From positions 29,923 through 93,922 of the forward strand of contig CAYZJV010000002.1 of assembly GCA_964478945.1 (NCBI GenBank): a stretch of DNA of 64,000 bases, in the 5' to 3' direction. The notes under the pieces are model-generated. The model saw nothing but the letters and a program-made list of their open reading frames with translations. It ran no database searches and was not told where the DNA came from. A program made the position numbers and the translations under genes. Positions 26,376 through 34,009 of the stretch are shown piece by piece (positions within the stretch are counted from its first letter, which is position 1; each line of letters starts with the position of its first letter). The stretch is from CAYZJV01 sp964478945 (GTDB taxonomy: Bacteria > Spirochaetota > Spirochaetia > Sphaerochaetales > Sphaerochaetaceae).

Positions 26376-27254
26376 TCATACCTCTTCAAGCAGCCTCTCG
26401 AACCTTCTTCCGTACTCGATGAAATTGGCGATCCTTCTCTCCTCGGTGCTCTCGGCAGCAGCATTGTGGAACACCACCTCCATATGAGGTTCGATACTGA
26501 AATATCCATCATATCCGTCGCGCTTCAATTCTGAGACGATCTTGCGAATCTGACCCGCACCCTCCCCGGGATAACGGTAGTGCTCGGTCTTCCCATCGGC
26601 ATCCATCACCGCATCCTTGATATGGACATGTACGATATGGTCCTTCACATGGGAAAAGAATTCATAGGAATCCTGGAACGGATAGGGAAAGTCCTTACGC
26701 CCATCGGCGGTAATGGGAGGATTGCCCGTATCGAACACCAGTTTCAATCCGGGAACCTTATCAAGCAAGAAGAGGGTATGTTCGTAGCTCAAACCACCAT
26801 AGGTATGGCAATTCTCATGAACCGGAACCAACCCCTCGTCAAGAAACGATTGGCAAATCCAATTCATCCTACGAATCCTCTCATCCACCATCTGGTCTTC
26901 GAGAATCCTGCCCTCGGGATCCTGAATCACTTTGAAACTCATGATGCGCACATATGTGGTGTGCAATCGCTTCATTCTTTTGATGGTACGGTGAACCACA
27001 TCCTTGGTCTCCTCGAACGGTTGGGTGATCGGAATCGACCAATTCGCGATTCCCGAACCCAGGCACGCCACTTTGATACCCTGCTCCTCAAGATAATCGG
27101 CGACACGGGAGAAATCACTCTCGGGAAGATTATGGGCCAAAGTGGAATCGACAGCGCGCAACTCGATCGCATTCCAACCCAACTGCTTCAATACCGCAAC
27201 CTGTCCTTCGATTCCATTCGTCGCCTCATCGGCGAATCCGGTCAATTTCCACAT
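26376..27254 (-). CDS. Sugar phosphate isomerase/epimerase (xylose-isomerase-like TIM barrel)
   Basis: A 292-residue TIM barrel with the expected metal ligands in VPVHENCHTYGG, LVFDTGNPP, IVHVHIKDAV and YFSIEPHME. The start MWKLTGF at 27254 is set by GGAGG 6 bp upstream; an in-frame ATG at 27272 lies before that site. Transcription probably starts from the promoter at 27289-27329, which carries the same operator as the enolase-type operon, so it may act on the same substrate route. Substrate unknown. Confidence 0.85.
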   Translation of the reverse strand: MWKLTGFADEATNGIEGQVAVLKQLGWNAIELRAVDSTLAHNLPESDFSRVADYLEEQGIKVACLGSGIANWSIPITQPFEETKDVVHRTIKRMKRLHTTYVRIMSFKVIQDPEGRILEDQMVDERIRRMNWICQSFLDEGLVPVHENCHTYGGLSYEHTLFLLDKVPGLKLVFDTGNPPITADGRKDFPYPFQDSYEFFSHVKDHIVHVHIKDAVMDADGKTEHYRYPGEGAGQIRKIVSELKRDGYDGYFSIEPHMEVVFHNAAAESTEERRIANFIEYGRRFERLLEEV

Positions 27255-27288
27255 ACATGGCCTCCATTGCACACAATAGCTATCGAAT

Positions 27289-27329
27289 ACTGTACCACAC
27301 TGGAATATTTTGTCAATCTATTGGACAAA
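27289..27329 (-). promoter_or_regulatory. Promoter of the isomerase gene with ROK-type operator
   Basis: Minus-strand TTGACA (27311-27316) and TACAGT (27289-27294) with a 16-bp spacer. The -35 box sits inside TTTGTC-N9-GACAAA (27309-27329), a perfect 6-bp inverted repeat. Compared with the site at 25088-25108 the first nine bases and the right-hand ACAAA agree. Confidence 0.6.
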
Positions 27330-27445
27330 TGACAATAAAAGGGTTCGCTACCCCCAATGCCAGCGATGGCCCCTTGCATTGCCTGCACCCGTTCGGGAAA
27401 GAAGACCATTGCACGGTCCCATTCCTCTCGCTTTGCGTGGCAATT
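27327..27445 (-). repeat. Structured dispersed repeat, copy 2
   Basis: Second copy of the element at 16928-17075, about 29 bp shorter because an internal hairpin is missing. On the minus strand it keeps AAGCGAGAGGAA, a GGGACC/GGTC hairpin, and a GGGT/ACCC hairpin followed by TTTT. Stems differ in sequence between copies but still pair (GGTA/TACC versus GGGT/ACCC; AGGG/CCCT versus GCCA/TGGC). It begins at the stop codon of the DeoR gene and runs up to the isomerase operator. Confidence 0.55.
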
Positions 27446-28354
27446 ATGCGATCACCACCTGTACGCCCCTCTCATTCAACTGTGCGATCGCATCGGCAGG
27501 CAGATCATCGGTAATGAAATAATCGATGGCATCCCAATCACACACATTGGCGATGAACATCTTCTCGAGCTTGGAGGAATCGGCGAGAAACACCACCTTG
27601 GAGGCATTCTTGATCATATGCTTCTTGGTCCTCGCCTCGATGATGTTGGTACAGGTGATTCCCCGATCAATGGAGAACCCAGAAGCTCCGAGGAAAAGGA
27701 TATTCGCATGGATCTGATCGAATACGAACGATGCGGGTTCGCCCATGAATGAGAGTGAAGGCTTGCGCAACATGCCTCCTGCCACCAACAGTTCAACCGT
27801 CTCCGAATTCATCAACTCCTGCAACACCAGCACCGAATTGGTCACCACAGTGAGATTCATCGCCTGTACCAATTTTGCAAGATGCACCGTGGTGCTCCCT
27901 GCATCGATGATGATGTTCATCCCAGGTTCCAAGAATCGCAAGGCAGCCCGACAAATAGCGAGTTTCTCACCCTTGTGCTCTTCAAGCGTATTGGCCAACA
28001 CCCGCACCAACTNNNNNNNNNNNNNNNNNNNNNNNNNNNNNNNNNNNNNNNNNNNNNNNNNNNNNNNNNNNNNNNNNNNNNNNNNNNNNNNNNNNNNNNN
28101 NNNNNNNNNNNNGCGAGTTTCTCACCCTTGTGCTCTTCAAGCGTATTGGCCAACACCCGCACCAACTCGAGATTTTCCGGCAACATCGCGCCACCGTGGG
28201 TACGGATGAGCATTCCCTTGCGCTCAAGATCGTCCAAGTCGTTGCGTACAGTGACCTTCGAGACCCCGAAGAGTGCAGTGAGCTGTTCCACCTCGACCGA
28301 TTCGTGCTCCCTCAGCAAATCCAGAATCCGCATCTTCCTTCGCACCGCGTTCAT
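27444..28354 (-). CDS. DeoR-family repressor, interrupted only by an assembly artefact
   Basis: An amino-sugar operon repressor. The start MNAVRRKMRIL at 28354 shares ATGA with nagA. The N-terminal HTH is LTALFGVSKVTVRNDLDDLERKGM followed by RTHGGAM. The C-terminal effector domain has IIIDAGSTTVHLAKLV and FLGASGFSIDRGITC. A 100-N gap (28013-28112) is flanked by identical 55-bp copies. Removing one copy and the Ns leaves an uninterrupted 251-residue frame of normal family length, so the gene is intact. It ends in Q-V-V-I-A right at the dispersed repeat. It is the last gene of the nagB-nagA-deoR operon and probably senses a sugar phosphate. Confidence 0.88.
27958..28012. repeat. 55-bp duplicate left of gap (assembly overlap)
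   Basis: These 55 bases are identical to 28113-28167 on the far side of the N run. The exact length and terminal position match overlapping contig ends from a de Bruijn assembly with k = 55, not a biological repeat. Confidence 0.9.
28013..28112. other. Spurious 100-N scaffold gap
   Basis: Exactly 100 Ns inside the DeoR gene, between the two identical 55-bp contig ends. The true sequence appears to have neither the Ns nor the second 55-bp copy. Collapsing removes 155 bases and restores the frame. Confidence 0.9.
28113..28167. repeat. 55-bp duplicate right of gap (assembly overlap)
   Basis: Identical to 27958-28012 and ending exactly where the left copy ends at the gap. It should be counted once. 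Confidence 0.9.
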
Positions 28355-29280
28355 GCACGTATCTCCATACCAATGAGTTTGGCGGGATTGTCCCGTGTCA
28401 CCTTCACCACATCCTCCTCGTCCAAGATACCATGTGTGAAAAGATGGTTCGCACAATCGGCGAGACACGCCGATGAACCTGCCAGACATCCCAATGAGGG
28501 AATGTGCAACTTGCCGTCGGGCTCCAGCACCACATTTCCCCCAAGGGAAACATACTTGCCCGGAGGCATTCCCGCAAGCGGAGCAGCATCGCTGGTGACC
28601 ACGATCCTATCGACACCGCAAGTCTTGCATACCGTTCTGATGAATGGATCGGGTACATGATGCCCATCGGTGATCAGCATGACCGTCAACTCCTCAAACG
28701 AAAGGAACGAGAAGATGGGGTTGTCCGTTCTCGGCAACATCGCGGGAATTCCGTTTCCCAGATGGGTCACGCACCTCGCTCCCGCATCGATGGCCCTCTC
28801 GATATCCTTATGGCTCGCCATGCTATGACCCATGGACACCACCACATTGCGCTCGGACGCCATGGTGATCAAATCGGTCACATGGGGAACCTCGGGTGCA
28901 ACGGTAAACAGTTTCAGCAAAGGCCCGGCAGCATCCAAAATACGTTCGAACACCTTTCTATCGGCTAAAGCGACATACCGCTTGTCATGCGCACCACGAG
29001 CACCATCCTCTCCAGAGATGAACGGACCTTCGACATGGAGCCCTGCGATCATCCTTTGGGACACTGCATCCTCATCCATAGCCGTTTTGATCACTTCGAT
29101 ATTCCGCACGAACAGATCCACCGGAGAAGTGACCAAAGTAGGGACATAGTAAGCCGTTCCCTTCTTTTCCAACATCAGCGAAACCTTGGCAACATCGACA
29201 ACCGTCAAATCGGCACTGGAGAAATCGACTCCACCGAAACCATTCACTTGCACATCGACAAGATGGGAAAAACGAACCAT
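28351..29280 (-). CDS. nagA: N-acetylglucosamine-6-phosphate deacetylase, short form
   Basis: A 309-residue NagA homologue. It begins almost directly at the first-strand motif LVDVQVNGFGG, so the usual N-terminal beta-sandwich segment of about 50 residues is missing. Catalytic motifs are intact: GLHVEGPFISGEDGARGAH, VVSMGHSMAS, CVTHLGNGIPAM and the Asp in VVTSDAAPLAG. The start at 29280 is fixed by GGAGG 7 bp upstream. The 3' end shares ATGA with deoR, and nagB ends 11 bp upstream. It should deacetylate GlcNAc-6-P for the adjoining deaminase. Confidence 0.85.
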   Translation of the reverse strand: MVRFSHLVDVQVNGFGGVDFSSADLTVVDVAKVSLMLEKKGTAYYVPTLVTSPVDLFVRNIEVIKTAMDEDAVSQRMIAGLHVEGPFISGEDGARGAHDKRYVALADRKVFERILDAAGPLLKLFTVAPEVPHVTDLITMASERNVVVSMGHSMASHKDIERAIDAGARCVTHLGNGIPAMLPRTDNPIFSFLSFEELTVMLITDGHHVPDPFIRTVCKTCGVDRIVVTSDAAPLAGMPPGKYVSLGGNVVLEPDGKLHIPSLGCLAGSSACLADCANHLFTHGILDEEDVVKVTRDNPAKLIGMEIRA

Positions 29281-29291
29281 GACGAATCCTC

Positions 29292-30035
29292 CTAACGGGA
29301 CAATACCTTGGAGGCAGCCATTCTGTCCACCACGAGATAACAATCGCGATGGGTTCTCAGAGAAGCCGCCGGGTGCTGTGCATCGATTGGTGCATAGAGC
29401 GCCATATGGACCGCATCGGCTTTCCTTCCATCGGGCACACTACAGACAATACACTCGCTCTTGAGGATCTGCCCGATGCTCATCGAAACCGCGTGGGTCG
29501 GAACATCGGCTACTGTTTTGAACCACCCTTCCCCCACCTGTTGCCGTCTGCAAGCCTCATCCAAAGCCACCACCAGATACGGTTCTTCGGTGGTGAGATC
29601 CGCAGGAGGATCGTTGAAAGCCAGATGCCCATTCTCCCCAATTCCTAAGAAGGCCACGGTGATCTTGCGATTCATGATCAGATCACCTACCCGCTTCACT
29701 TCACCCTCCAGGTCCTCCACATCGGCATTGATGTAGTGGAAATCATTCAAAGGACCCACCTTGTCGGCGAAACGTTCCTTCAAATACTTCCTGAAGCTCG
29801 CCGGATGGGTGGCGTGCAAACCCACATACTCATCAAGATGAAACACCTCGACTCGGCTCCAATCAATTCCCCTCTCGGCGGCAAGCGCCTCAAGCATGGT
29901 AAATTGGCTCGCTCCAGTAGCGACGATGATGGATACGACATCGCTTTCGGCAAGCGCCTTCCGAATCCTATCGGCTCCGGTACGGGCAGCATGGATCCCC
30001 AGATCCTTGGCGTCTTCACAGATACAAATACGCAT
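29292..30035 (-). CDS. nagB: Glucosamine-6-phosphate deaminase-type protein
   Basis: A 247-residue NagB-family protein, first gene of nagB-nagA-deoR. Motifs: IIVATGASQFTMLEAL (phosphate loop), VFHLDEYVGLHATHPASF, FLGIGENGHLAFNDPP and VPTHAVSMSIGQIL. As in the copy at 4087, the residue matching catalytic D141 is Asn (G-E-N-G-H), so both belong to the same NagB-like subfamily. Operon context with nagA and deoR supports deamination of an amino-sugar phosphate. Start at 30035 with GGAGG 7 bp upstream. Confidence 0.83.
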   Translation of the reverse strand: MRICICEDAKDLGIHAARTGADRIRKALAESDVVSIIVATGASQFTMLEALAAERGIDWSRVEVFHLDEYVGLHATHPASFRKYLKERFADKVGPLNDFHYINADVEDLEGEVKRVGDLIMNRKITVAFLGIGENGHLAFNDPPADLTTEEPYLVVALDEACRRQQVGEGWFKTVADVPTHAVSMSIGQILKSECIVCSVPDGRKADAVHMALYAPIDAQHPAASLRTHRDCYLVVDRMAASKVLSR

Positions 30036-30125
30036 GTATGTTCCTCCCATGAACGAATTGTATATGATGCCACTGCATTCGTCCATGTTCATTTTCTGTT
30101 TTTTCTTTCTTTTTCTTGTCTTTTG

Positions 30126-30138
30126 TGTATACTATACA
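30126..30138. promoter_or_regulatory. Perfect palindrome in the nagB/PP2C divergent promoter region
   Basis: TGTATA-C-TATACA is a perfect 13-bp palindrome midway between the divergent nagB and PP2C-like genes. It overlaps a TATACT -10-like sequence reading toward the PP2C gene and a TATAGT reading toward nagB. It is a candidate operator for the DeoR protein of this locus. Confidence 0.4.
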
Positions 30139-30177
30139 GCAAGGGATAGTACATTCCATCCCGGGGAGTCTGAGTAC

Positions 30178-31011
30178 ATGGAAGTTGTCGAAGAGTTCAT
30201 CAAATCGAAAACAGGCGACATGGCAACCTGTGAAGACGGTTATGTGGTGACCGAGCATTTCGCCGCAATAATAGATGGAGCCACCAACAAAAGTTCCAAC
30301 CATTACGATGGCGAAAGTCCAGGACAGGTCGCCACCAGACTATGCCTCGACGTAGTGAAACATCTTGACCCCAAAACCACGGCCCATGAGGCATTCGTGG
30401 CCATGAACAAGGCAATACATGAATTTTACTTGGAAAAAGGAGTGCTCGAACTGGTGAAGCAGAGTCCACCGGCCAGATGCACCGCATCAAGTATCGTCTA
30501 CAGTGCATCAAGACGCGAACTGTGGTTCCTAGGTGATTGCGTCGCCTTGGCCAATGGAACGGAGTACCAATTCCACAAGGATCTGGACCTGGTGTTGAGC
30601 AATCTCAGATCCCTTCTGCTCCATGTGGAGATCTCCAGGGGGGCGACCGAAGAGGAACTGCTCAACGATGACAAGGCCCGCAAGAGAATCATCGAATTCC
30701 TCCAATTGCAGGCGGAACTGCAGAATTCACCCTATGAGTGCGAATACACTTACCATGTACTCGACGGCATATCGGAAGAGACGGCAGACTTTGTGCAGGT
30801 GGTACCGCTCGATATCCATACGACGGAGATCGTACTTTCAAGCGACGGCTATCCGAAACTGTATACCACCTTGGCGGAAACCGAACGTGTATTGGCACAG
30901 ACCATCGAAACCGACCCACTCTGCTATAAAATCTACAAAAGCACGAAAGGTGTGGTTGAAGGGAACATCTCCTTCGACGACCGCACCTATCTGAGAATCA
31001 AAGTTCGCTGA
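30178..31011 (+). CDS. PP2C-like phosphatase-fold protein
   Basis: A 277-residue cytosolic protein with divergent PP2C motifs in order: TCEDGYVV (motif 1 acidic), AAIIDGATNKSS (D-G motif), ELWFLGDCVALANG (G-D motif) and IVLSSDGYP (S-D-G motif). These acidic residues bind metal in PP2C phosphatases. The ATG at 30178 follows GGGGAG. In-frame upstream codons run through promoter sequence and were excluded. It stands alone between the nag operon and an AfuABC/FbpABC-type importer. A role in dephosphorylating an imported sugar phosphate or a protein is possible but not shown. Confidence 0.65.
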   Translation: MEVVEEFIKSKTGDMATCEDGYVVTEHFAAIIDGATNKSSNHYDGESPGQVATRLCLDVVKHLDPKTTAHEAFVAMNKAIHEFYLEKGVLELVKQSPPARCTASSIVYSASRRELWFLGDCVALANGTEYQFHKDLDLVLSNLRSLLLHVEISRGATEEELLNDDKARKRIIEFLQLQAELQNSPYECEYTYHVLDGISEETADFVQVVPLDIHTTEIVLSSDGYPKLYTTLAETERVLAQTIETDPLCYKIYKSTKGVVEGNISFDDRTYLRIKVR

Positions 31012-31026
31012 GAGGCCCATATGTAT

Positions 31027-31053
31027 GAAGGGAGGGATTGGAGCCCTCCCTTC
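31027..31053. terminator. Bidirectional hairpin terminator
   Basis: GAAGGGAGGG (31027-31036) pairs perfectly with CCCTCCCTTC (31044-31053) around a 7-nt loop. It sits in the 63-bp gap between two convergent genes, the PP2C-like gene and the permease gene. Confidence 0.8.
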
Positions 31054-31074
31054 TTCGTACACAGATAGAATCAA

Positions 31075-32802
31075 TCAACCCATCTTGAAACTGTTGGCCA
31101 TCGAATTTCCCTGCACCTTGTTCATCGTGTAGACGATGATGAACACCACTACCAGCAAAAGTACCGAAAGGGCACTCGCCTCCCCCATCTTCCCATCGGC
31201 GACGGCGGAATAGATCTGGATCGGAACCGTACGTGTACGGGCACTGTAGAGGAGGATCGTGGTACTCAACTCCTGCAGCAAAGTCGAAAAGGTGAGAATC
31301 GATCCACTGATGATTCCCGGCAGGATGAGCGGCAAACTGACCCGTCTGAACGTGTAGAGCCAGTTGGCTCCCATAATGCCCGAGGATTCCTCCAACGTCG
31401 GATCGAGCTGGGTAAGACTCGCCACCACCGAACGATAGACATAGGGAGTACGACGAATCATGTAGGAGATGATGATGATGGTGAATGTGCCTCCCAAAGG
31501 AATCAGGGCATTTCCACTGAAAGCCGAGAGCAAAGCCACCGATACGACCGTTCCAGGCAACACGAACGGAGCCATAATCGCCAAATCGAGGATAGCGGAC
31601 CCTTTTGGCTTCCTTCGTTCCGTGATATAGGCGATGATGCTTCCCAAGACCGCGGTCAGGAACGTGGCGAGAGCCGAAAGATAGAGTGAGTTGCCCAACT
31701 CGGTACGCGACACCTGGGGAATCTTCGCATAGTTGGCCCAAGTGAACCCCTCTGGAAGCAACCCTTGCCATTTTTCGAAGAAACTCATCACTATGATGGT
31801 GATCTGCGGAGCCAGGGAAACCACGAGGATAAGCACACAGAACAGTGTTCCGAACAAACGTATCGCCCAATGGGTATAGAGCTTCTGCTCCGACCTCGAT
31901 GCGCTGATCGTCTCGTACTGACGTCTGCTCACCACATATTTTTGTACGATGAGCACCACACCTGTGATCACCACGTTCACCACTGCGATTGAAGCGGCTC
32001 CATTGAGGTCCCAGAAACCGTTCACGCGGAAATAGATCAATGTCGGCAGCACATACTCCTCGGCCCCTATAATGGCTGGAATACCGAAACTACCGATGGC
32101 ACGGATAAACACCAACAATGCTGCAGCCCCAAGGCTTGGAAGGATAAGTGGGAAGGTGACTGTCCAGAAAATTCTCCACTTGCTTGCTCCCATCAACATT
32201 GCAGCCTCCTCCAGCAACGGATTCGCCGAAGAGAACGAACTGTAGCTGAGAAGGAACACGAAAGGATAGTAGATCAGTGTCATGGTGAAAATCATGCCGA
32301 ACATCCCATAGATGGTGGGAACGGTGATTCCCAAGGGATTGAGAAGTATGTTCAGGAAGTGGCGGATCACCCCCTGTCTTCCCATCAGTATGATCCACGA
32401 GAAGGCTCCTACGAATGCCGGCATGATCACCGGCAGGATTCCCAAGGAAAGCAACAGATTCTTCGCGGGAACCTTGACCCTCGCCACGATATACCCCATC
32501 GGTACACCGATGAGGATCGAGAAGAAGACCACGGAAATACTCAATACGAATGAATTGCGCAAACTCTTTTGGTATAGCGGTGAGGTGAAGAACTTGGTGA
32601 ACCCCTCCACACTGAATTCACCGAGTGAGAACTTCGCTCCCGTCTTCATGAATGCCCTGAGCAAAGTGGTGATCATGGGCCAAAACAGGAATATTACAAG
32701 AAACCCGAGTGGAATGGCGAACACGAGATAGGGAGTGAAATCCTTTTGCAGGAAACGCTTCAACTTCGAATTCTCTGAAGATTGCTCCAAGGTATGTTTC
32801 AT
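31075..32802 (-). CDS. ABC transporter permease, two fused membrane domains (AfuB/FbpB type)
   Basis: A 575-residue permease in which two permease domains of about six helices each are fused, as in FbpB and AfuB. Each half has an ATPase-coupling loop: LLEEAAMLMGASKWRIFWTV in the first, LEESSGIMGANWLYTFRRV in the second. It overlaps the ATPase gene by ATGA. FbpB-type systems move ferric iron, while AfuB-type systems move hexose phosphates. The neighbouring nagA/nagB genes make the sugar-phosphate option attractive here. Confidence 0.88.
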   Translation of the reverse strand: MKHTLEQSSENSKLKRFLQKDFTPYLVFAIPLGFLVIFLFWPMITTLLRAFMKTGAKFSLGEFSVEGFTKFFTSPLYQKSLRNSFVLSISVVFFSILIGVPMGYIVARVKVPAKNLLLSLGILPVIMPAFVGAFSWIILMGRQGVIRHFLNILLNPLGITVPTIYGMFGMIFTMTLIYYPFVFLLSYSSFSSANPLLEEAAMLMGASKWRIFWTVTFPLILPSLGAAALLVFIRAIGSFGIPAIIGAEEYVLPTLIYFRVNGFWDLNGAASIAVVNVVITGVVLIVQKYVVSRRQYETISASRSEQKLYTHWAIRLFGTLFCVLILVVSLAPQITIIVMSFFEKWQGLLPEGFTWANYAKIPQVSRTELGNSLYLSALATFLTAVLGSIIAYITERRKPKGSAILDLAIMAPFVLPGTVVSVALLSAFSGNALIPLGGTFTIIIISYMIRRTPYVYRSVVASLTQLDPTLEESSGIMGANWLYTFRRVSLPLILPGIISGSILTFSTLLQELSTTILLYSARTRTVPIQIYSAVADGKMGEASALSVLLLVVVFIIVYTMNKVQGNSMANSFKMG

Positions 32803-33920
32803 CGGATATGTTCCTTTGCATACAAAGCGGCCTTCTTCTCATTGAACACCACCCGTACAGTATCGTGTTCGGCGATTCCGGGAACCATTCCCTCCATATC
32901 GATCTCCAGTGTACGTTCCGATGAAGCCATCGGCACCCGAACTTCGTAGCGAACGATATGCCCAAGGTGCTGTATGATGGTGACTTCTCCATCAAGTGAA
33001 GGTCCGTCGGTTTTCTTGCTGACCGCCAGATGTTCCGGTCTTGCGGCCACCAAGAACTCCTTTCCCTCTTGCACCGTGGCTTCGGATCGATAATTTTCCC
33101 TTTTCAAGGACAACGCGGTCCCATTGGGAAGCACCACCTGGATGGTTGAATCATCGCTGGAAATCACCTTGGCATTGAAGAAATTCATCTTTCCGATGAA
33201 GTTGGCAACAAAGGGACTTCCCGGTCTGTTGTACAATTCATCGGAGGAACCGATCTGTTCCACGATACCATCGCGCATGACCGCCAAACGATCCCCCACC
33301 GCCATCGCCTCTTCTTGATCGTGGGTCACGAAAATCGTGGTGATGTTGGTAGCCTTCTGGATACGACGTATCTCCGCGCGCATGTAACGGCGCAACTTCG
33401 CATCGAGATTGGCCAACGGTTCATCGAGCAACAATACATCGGGATCGTACACCAAGGCCCGTGCGATCGCGACACGCTGTTGTTGTCCACCACTGAGAGC
33501 GGTGGGACTCGGATTACGCTTGAGCACATCGGTCAATCCCACCAACTCCATGATCTCGGTGACCTTCTTCTTCACCTCGGCATCGGGAGTCTTGCGCACC
33601 CTCAGACCATACGCAACATTCTCGAACACATTCATATGGGGATAGAGTGCGAAGCTTTGGAACACCATCCCGATATTCCTCCTGAACGGAGGAATGGTGG
33701 TCACATCGCGATCACCATAGTAGATCTTTCCTCCGGTGATCGATTCGAGGCCTGCGGTACTACGCAACAGTGTGGTCTTGCCACATCCGCTGGGACCGAG
33801 AAGGCAGAACAGTTCGCCCGGTTCGATCGTGAAGGAGACCTTCTTGAGGGCACGCACCGCGTGCTTGGACTCGGGGTTGAAGGTCTTGTCGACCTCTTCA
33901 TAACGTAAACTCAAACTCAT
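32799..33920 (-). CDS. ABC transporter ATP-binding protein (FbpC/AfuC/PotA type)
   Basis: A 373-residue ATPase: Walker A GPSGCGKTT, Q-loop IGMVFQSFALYPHM, signature LSGGQQQRVAIARAL, Walker B VLLLDEPLANLDAKLR, and H-loop FVTHDQEEAM. The last 130 residues are a TOBE-type regulatory domain (GTALSLKRENY, FLVAARPEHLAV). It pairs with the fused permease and with the binding protein upstream, from which it is separated by a hairpin. Confidence 0.92.
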   Translation of the reverse strand: MSLSLRYEEVDKTFNPESKHAVRALKKVSFTIEPGELFCLLGPSGCGKTTLLRSTAGLESITGGKIYYGDRDVTTIPPFRRNIGMVFQSFALYPHMNVFENVAYGLRVRKTPDAEVKKKVTEIMELVGLTDVLKRNPSPTALSGGQQQRVAIARALVYDPDVLLLDEPLANLDAKLRRYMRAEIRRIQKATNITTIFVTHDQEEAMAVGDRLAVMRDGIVEQIGSSDELYNRPGSPFVANFIGKMNFFNAKVISSDDSTIQVVLPNGTALSLKRENYRSEATVQEGKEFLVAARPEHLAVSKKTDGPSLDGEVTIIQHLGHIVRYEVRVPMASSERTLEIDMEGMVPGIAEHDTVRVVFNEKKAALYAKEHIR

Positions 33921-33961
33921 CTTCCACTCCTGTCACGATGAATAGTACTTTTTATGGGAAC

Positions 33962-33989
33962 GGCATCCTCCAGCAAATCGGAGGATGCC
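33962..33989 (-). terminator. Intercistronic hairpin after binding-protein gene
   Basis: GGCATCCTCC (33962-33971) and GGAGGATGCC (33980-33989) form a perfect 10-bp stem. A second palindrome, GCACATATGTGC, lies at 33996-34007. Both are between the binding-protein stop and the ATPase start, so they probably adjust relative expression. Confidence 0.65.
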
Positions 33990-34009
33990 TTGTGTGCACA
34001 TATGTGCTT

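Noticed and set aside
27958..28167. A 55-bp direct repeat in the DeoR gene as a biological duplication
   Set aside because: The copies end exactly at the N run and their merger restores a normal gene, so it is an assembly overlap.
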